NCBI RefSeq assembly: GCF_001577365.1
Contig: NZ_CP014513.1
Coordinates: 3,162,001-3,226,000, forward strand
Source of the DNA: Frondihabitans sp. PAMC 28766
GTDB lineage: Bacteria > Actinomycetota > Actinomycetes > Actinomycetales > Microbacteriaceae
DNA: 64,000 nt
Direction of reading: 5' to 3'
This document shows, one piece after another, positions 60,705 to 64,000 of this stretch; the stretch's first letter is position 1; each line of letters begins with the position of its first letter. The position numbers were made by a program, and so were the translations under genes. The notes below the pieces were generated by a model. That model was given only the letters and a program-made list of their open reading frames with translations. It did no database searches and was not told the origin of the DNA.

Positions 60705-61343
60705 TCAGTGCAGCCAGGTGAGACGGTGCAGCGGCGAGGGGCCGAGGGCCTGGAGCGCGTCGTAGTGACCGGTCGAGCCGTAGCCCTTGTTGGCCTTCCA
60801 GCCGTAGCCCGGATGCACGTCGTCATGACCGATCATGAGCCGGTCGCGATGCACCTTGGCGATCACCGACGCGGCCGCGACCGAGCCGCAGTCGCGGTCG
60901 GCCTTGATCCGGGTCATGACACGCGGCGCCGACTTCAGTGCCGGCGTCAGGTAGTCGTGGTTGCCGTCGAGGACGACGACGGAGCGCAGGATCTCGACGC
61001 CCGCCTCGTGCAACTGCACGAGAGCCCGTCGGCCGGCCAGCCCCAGCGCCTTGATGATGCCGATCTCGTCGACCTCGTTCGCATCGGCGAGGCCCACGGC
61101 CGAGACGGCGCTCCAGTCGAGGGCCTGCGGGTAGAGCTCTTCGCGCCGCTTCTCGCTGAGCAGCTTGCTGTCGCGGAGCCCCTGCGGCAGAGGCTCGAAC
61201 GTCGCGACGACGGCGCTCAGACCGACGGCCACCGGGCCCGCGATCGCGCCGCGGCCGACCTCGTCGCAGCCGACCACCCAGTGAGCGCCGGAAGAATGGA
61301 GCTCTCGCTCGAGCTCCATCGTCGGTTCGATCACTGCCATCAC
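60705..61343 (-). CDS. rnhB: Ribonuclease HII
   Basis: This 212-residue enzyme removes ribonucleotides and RNA primers from DNA. The catalytic acidic residues lie in VVGCDEVGRGAIAGPVAVG (Asp-Glu), VVLDGNHDYL (Asp) and RIKADRDCGSVAAASVIAKV (Asp). GLRDSKLLSEKRREELYP and HPGYGWKANKGYGSTGHYDAL are family motifs. I take GTG 61343 because a CACAAT -10 element ends 6 nt upstream. ATG 61340 is the next codon and equally compatible with translation. It lies just downstream of lepB with a separate predicted promoter. Confidence 0.95.
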   Translation of the reverse strand: MMAVIEPTMELERELHSSGAHWVVGCDEVGRGAIAGPVAVGLSAVVATFEPLPQGLRDSKLLSEKRREELYPQALDWSAVSAVGLADANEVDEIGIIKALGLAGRRALVQLHEAGVEILRSVVVLDGNHDYLTPALKSAPRVMTRIKADRDCGSVAAASVIAKVHRDRLMIGHDDVHPGYGWKANKGYGSTGHYDALQALGPSPLHRLTWLH

Positions 61344-61349
61344 GATCCC

Positions 61350-61355
61350 ATTGTG
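61350..61355 (-). promoter_or_regulatory. -10 element of rnhB, leaderless
   Basis: CACAAT on the minus strand ends 6 nt before GTG 61343. It sits directly after the lepB stop codon. Confidence 0.45.
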
Positions 61356-61358
61356 CGG

Positions 61359-62177
61359 CTAATTCTTGCCCGTCCCGTCGAAGACGTTCGGATAGTCGCT
61401 GATGAACCCCCAACGACTCGAGGGCCAGGTGATCACGAACGCCCTGCCGACGACGTCCGACTCGGGCACGAAACCCTTGCTGGGCGTGCTCGTCTGGTAT
61501 CGGCTGTCGGCCGAGTCGTAGCGGTTGTCGCCCTCGACCCAGAGCGACCCCTTCGGCACGGTGACCGAGAAGTCGTTCTGCGACTCGCGGGTGACACCCG
61601 GAGGCAGCTTCGTGTACGGCTCGTCGAGCGGGACGCCGTTGACCGTCATCTGCCCGAACGCGTTGCAGCAGGCGACCTTGTCGCCGGGAAGGCCGATGAC
61701 GCGCTTGACCAGGTGGTCGTCGCTGTCCTGTGTGCCGAGCCCGACCTGGGTGAGGGCCCACTGGATGCCGTGGATCACCGGGTTGCTGCTCGAGTCGCTC
61801 GCCGTCTGGGGCGCGCCGTCGAGCCATCCCCCGGGGTCTGTGAACACGATGACGTCGCCGCGCTTGATCGGCGAGACGTTCGGCACCAGCTCGTTCACGA
61901 TGATGCGGTCGTTGATCTGAAGCGTGTTCTCCATCGAAGCCGACGGAATGTAGAACGACCGGACCAGGAACGTCTTGATGAGGAAAGAGATCAGCAGCGC
62001 CGCGAGGAAGATGATGACGATGTCGCGGAGGAAGCGCCAGCCGCCGCCTTTCCGCGGTGCCTTCTCGTCACCCGAAGGCGTCTGCAGGCCCCGCCGCAGT
62101 CGCCGCATCACGCCCGTGTCGTCGGCCGCTGTCTCGTCAGGCGCCGTCGCACCGTGCGATGCCGTGTCATCTGTCAT
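61359..62177 (-). CDS. lepB: Signal peptidase I
   Basis: This 272-residue membrane serine protease removes signal peptides of secreted proteins. A cytoplasmic N-tail of about 50 residues leads to one membrane segment (FLRDIVIIFLAALLISFLI). The catalytic Ser is in SFYIPSASMENTLQINDRII and the Lys in HLVKRVIGLPGDKVACC. SLWVEGDNRYDSADSRY is the conserved box E. An inserted stretch between boxes C and D (about 120-150) contains Ser/Asn repeats. ATG 62177 (MTDD) is chosen, and an ATG three codons upstream is also in frame. It follows rplS across a hairpin. Confidence 0.95.
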   Translation of the reverse strand: MTDDTASHGATAPDETAADDTGVMRRLRRGLQTPSGDEKAPRKGGGWRFLRDIVIIFLAALLISFLIKTFLVRSFYIPSASMENTLQINDRIIVNELVPNVSPIKRGDVIVFTDPGGWLDGAPQTASDSSSNPVIHGIQWALTQVGLGTQDSDDHLVKRVIGLPGDKVACCNAFGQMTVNGVPLDEPYTKLPPGVTRESQNDFSVTVPKGSLWVEGDNRYDSADSRYQTSTPSKGFVPESDVVGRAFVITWPSSRWGFISDYPNVFDGTGKN

Positions 62178-62190
62178 GTTAATCACCGAA

Positions 62191-62219
62191 CTCCCCGCTG
62201 AATGATACTGGGCGGGGAG
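62191..62219 (-). terminator. Hairpin between rplS and lepB
   Basis: CTCCCCGC (62191-62198) pairs perfectly with GCGGGGAG (62212-62219) around a 13-nt loop. It lies between the rplS stop and the lepB start and probably ends or attenuates the rplS transcript. Confidence 0.6.
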
Positions 62220-62252
62220 CTCGGTTCTTGCAGAAGCGCTGGGAGCGCCTGA

Positions 62253-62603
62253 CTAGTTGTCGCGCTTCTCTTTGATCTTCGCCTTCTTGCCGCGGAGCTC
62301 GCGAAGGTAGTACAGCTTGGCGCGACGCACGTCGCCGCGGCTGACCAGCTCGATGTGATCGATGACCGGGGAGTGCACGGGGAACGTGCGCTCGACGCCC
62401 ACCTGGAAGCTCACCTTGCGGACGGTGAAGGTCTCGCGGACACTGTCGCCCTGGCGGCCGATGACGACGCCCTGGAACACCTGGACACGCGAGCGCGTGC
62501 CTTCGATGATGTTCACGTGGACCTTGACGGTGTCGCCGGCGCGGAAGTCGGGGACATCGCTGCGAAGCGACGCGGCATCCAGACTGTCGAGGATGTGGCT
62601 CAT
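62253..62603 (-). CDS. rplS: 50S ribosomal protein L19
   Basis: This 116-residue ribosomal protein at the 30S-50S interface has [60 protein letters not shown] and the basic end [23 protein letters not shown] 62603 (MSHILD) has GAGAGCG upstream. The usual partner trmD lies on the same strand about 1 kb further up, separated by map on the opposite strand. A CACAAT lies about 125 nt upstream of the start and may be its promoter. Confidence 0.97.
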   Translation of the reverse strand: MSHILDSLDAASLRSDVPDFRAGDTVKVHVNIIEGTRSRVQVFQGVVIGRQGDSVRETFTVRKVSFQVGVERTFPVHSPVIDHIELVSRGDVRRAKLYYLRELRGKKAKIKEKRDN

Positions 62604-62791
62604 GATGGTTCGCTCTCTGCAACCGCCACAGGTCGACCGCGGGTGTGAATGATGGGAAGGAAAGTCGTGCCTCGGAAGGGCCGACTCCCCTGTGGCAGAG
62701 TCGTGCGCGGGCACAAGCGTCCATTGTGCCATAGACGGGCTCTGATCGGCTACGCCCGTCGCCGTAAGAAGACGCACCGAGCCGGGCAGGC

Positions 62792-62797
62792 CACAAT
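62792..62797 (+). promoter_or_regulatory. -10 element of map, leaderless
   Basis: CACAAT ends 6 nt before the map ATG at 62804. There is no Shine-Dalgarno. Confidence 0.45.
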
Positions 62798-62803
62798 GGT
62801 CTC

Positions 62804-63574
62804 ATGATCGATCTGCGAACCCCGGCCGAGATCGAGGCGATGCGACCAGCCGGCCGCTTCGTCGCATCCGTCCTCGAAGCCACCCGCCACGCTGCCAACC
62901 CCGGGGTCAACCTCCTCGAGATCGACGCCCTCGCGCACCGCATGATCACCGCGGCCGGCGCCGAGAGCTCGTACATCGACTACCACCCGTCGTTCGGGGC
63001 GAGGCCCTTCGGAAAGGTCATCTGCACCTCGGTCAACGACGCGGTCCTGCACGGTCTCCCCCACGACTACCGTCTCGCCAGGGGTGACCTGCTCACACTC
63101 GACTTCGCAGCGAAGCTCGACGGCTGGGTGTCCGACAGTGCGATCAGCTTCGTCGTCGGCGGCGATGAGACTCCGCAGGATTCCAAGCTCATCGCCACCT
63201 GCGAGCGGGCGCTCGAGGCGGGCATCTCGGCCGCTCAACCCGGCGGTCGGCTGGGCGACGTCTCGGCGGCCATCGGCGCCGTCGCGCACGAGGCCGGCTA
63301 CGGCGTCAACATGCAGTTCGGCGGCCACGGCGTCGGCACCGAGATGCATGGCGACCCTCACGTCGCGAACGACGGCCGCGCCGGTCGCGGGTTCCCGCTG
63401 AAGCCCGGGCTCGTCATCGCGATCGAGCCGTGGCTGATGGTGACGACCGACGAGATCTACACCGACAAGGACGGCTGGACGTTGCGGAGCGCCGATGGCA
63501 GCAGAGCGGCACACGTCGAGCACACCGTCGCCATCACGCCCGACGGGCCGCTCGTCCTCACCGCTCGCGGCTAG
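62804..63574 (+). CDS. map: Type I methionine aminopeptidase
   Basis: This 256-residue dimetal enzyme removes N-terminal Met from nascent proteins. The His of the substrate pocket is in NDAVLHGLPHDYRL, metal Asp residues are in LLTLDFAAKLDGWVSDSAIS, the metal His in FGGHGVGTEMHGDPHV, and the Glu residues in VIAIEPWLM and ...AAHVEHTVAITPDG. Length is that of the short E. coli-like form, without an N-terminal SH3-binding extension. It lies between rplS and trmD on the opposite strand and ends 6 bp from the trmD stop. Confidence 0.95.
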   Translation: MIDLRTPAEIEAMRPAGRFVASVLEATRHAANPGVNLLEIDALAHRMITAAGAESSYIDYHPSFGARPFGKVICTSVNDAVLHGLPHDYRLARGDLLTLDFAAKLDGWVSDSAISFVVGGDETPQDSKLIATCERALEAGISAAQPGGRLGDVSAAIGAVAHEAGYGVNMQFGGHGVGTEMHGDPHVANDGRAGRGFPLKPGLVIAIEPWLMVTTDEIYTDKDGWTLRSADGSRAAHVEHTVAITPDGPLVLTARG

Positions 63575-63580
63575 ACCGAA

Positions 63581-64000
63581 CTACGGCTGGTCGGGCAGGA
63601 GGTCCGGGCGGACACGACGCGTGCGCTCGACCTGCTGGTCGTGCCGCCACGCGGCGATCGCGCCGTGGTTGCCACCGAGCAGGATCGCAGGCACCTCGTG
63701 GCCGCGCCAGGCAGAAGGCTTCGTGTAGCTCGGGTATTCGAGCAGGCCGTCCTCGTGGCTCTCCTCGGTGAGGCTCTCGGGGTTGCCGACCATGCCCGGA
63801 ACGAGGCGCCCGACGGCTTCGATCATGGCGATCGCCGCGACTTCACCTCCGTTCAGCACGTAGTCGCCGAGGCTGATCTCGCGCACCTCGACACCGGGAC
63901 GCGTGGCGGCGTGGTCCATGACGCGCTGGTCGATGCCCTCATAGCGCCCGCACGCGAAGACCAGGTGATCGACCGTGGCGAGGTCTCGGGCCTCTTTCTG
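63581..64000 (-). CDS. trmD: tRNA (guanine-N1)-methyltransferase TrmD, 3' part
   Basis: The gene runs off the right edge, and 139 C-terminal residues are visible. TrmD methylates G37 of tRNAs with a deep trefoil-knot fold. Visible motifs are [36 protein letters not shown] (the knot and SAM site), [20 protein letters not shown], and [20 protein letters not shown], followed by [11 protein letters not shown]. The end ([14 protein letters not shown]) is of normal type. It converges on map with a 6-bp gap. Confidence 0.95.
   Translation of the reverse strand, partial: QKEARDLATVDHLVFACGRYEGIDQRVMDHAATRPGVEVREISLGDYVLNGGEVAAIAMIEAVGRLVPGMVGNPESLTEESHEDGLLEYPSYTKPSAWRGHEVPAILLGGNHGAIAAWRHDQQVERTRRVRPDLLPDQP

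Overview
This window is high-GC chromosomal DNA of an actinomycete, most likely a member of Microbacteriaceae. The evidence is gene content and order: kgd (the fused 2-oxoglutarate enzyme), sigR/rsrA, GuaB1, the GlgE pathway genes, actinobacterial DUF2469 and DUF3072 proteins, and the block trmD/rplS/lepB/rnhB/DUF2469/yraN/comM/dprA/xerC/M23/rpsB/tsf/pyrH/frr/cdsA. The genus cannot be fixed from the sequence alone. I see no insertion sequence, prophage, CRISPR array, rRNA or tRNA. The one RNA gene is ssrA (tmRNA), beside smpB.

Layout. 1-9.9 kb: a sensor-like protein and LuxR-type regulator, an AraJ-like exporter, a thiamine-binding protein, a GT87-like membrane protein, NAD(P)H-hydrate dehydratase, a HAD phosphatase, an Old Yellow Enzyme and two coupled CNNM/CBS proteins. 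9.9-20.6 kb: GMP reductase-like GuaB1, kgd, an acetyltransferase, the redox pair sigR-rsrA, and aroA-rsgA-hisN. 20.7-24.6 kb: a DUF318 permease with a His-rich tail, divergent from a two-component system co-transcribed with a FetB-like permease. 24.7-30.5 kb: ssrA, smpB, ftsX, ftsE, prfB, an unknown membrane protein and a cysteine desulfurase. 30.6-39.8 kb: glycogen/alpha-glucan genes glgX, DUF3072, glgE and glgB, then an MMPL exporter. 40-48.4 kb: CnoX-like co-chaperone with an unknown membrane/lipoprotein fusion, a giant hendecad coiled-coil protein coupled to an AI-2E exporter, a hydrolase, a secreted APF/SLT-like protein and a DivIVA-like protein. 48.4-64 kb: the phospholipid/translation block (cdsA, frr, pyrH, tsf, rpsB), a sugar transporter, then M23, xerC, a phosphodiesterase, dprA, comM, yraN, DUF2469, rnhB, lepB, rplS, map and partial trmD.

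Three themes link the genes. First, about fifteen genes carry a -10-like hexamer (TANNNT or CACAAT) exactly 6-7 nt before the start codon and have no clear Shine-Dalgarno. They are probably transcribed as leaderless mRNAs, and this also decides several start codons. Second, sigma-R/SigH-type promoters (GGAAT-N17/18-GTT) precede sigR itself, overlapping the start of aroA, and the Old Yellow Enzyme gene. Third, long palindromes sit in convergent intergenic gaps: a dispersed pair at 1.4 and 7.3 kb, and a striking array of almost three 88-bp hairpin units at 15.3 kb.

Two genes, glgE (5' end) and hisN (3' end), are each disrupted by an apparent one-base deletion in a homopolymer. This is either assembly error or real frameshift. 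The least explained elements are the 22-unit hendecad protein, the metal-type operator and two-component/FetB module, the 88-bp palindrome array, and the TM/lipobox fusion protein beside cnoX.
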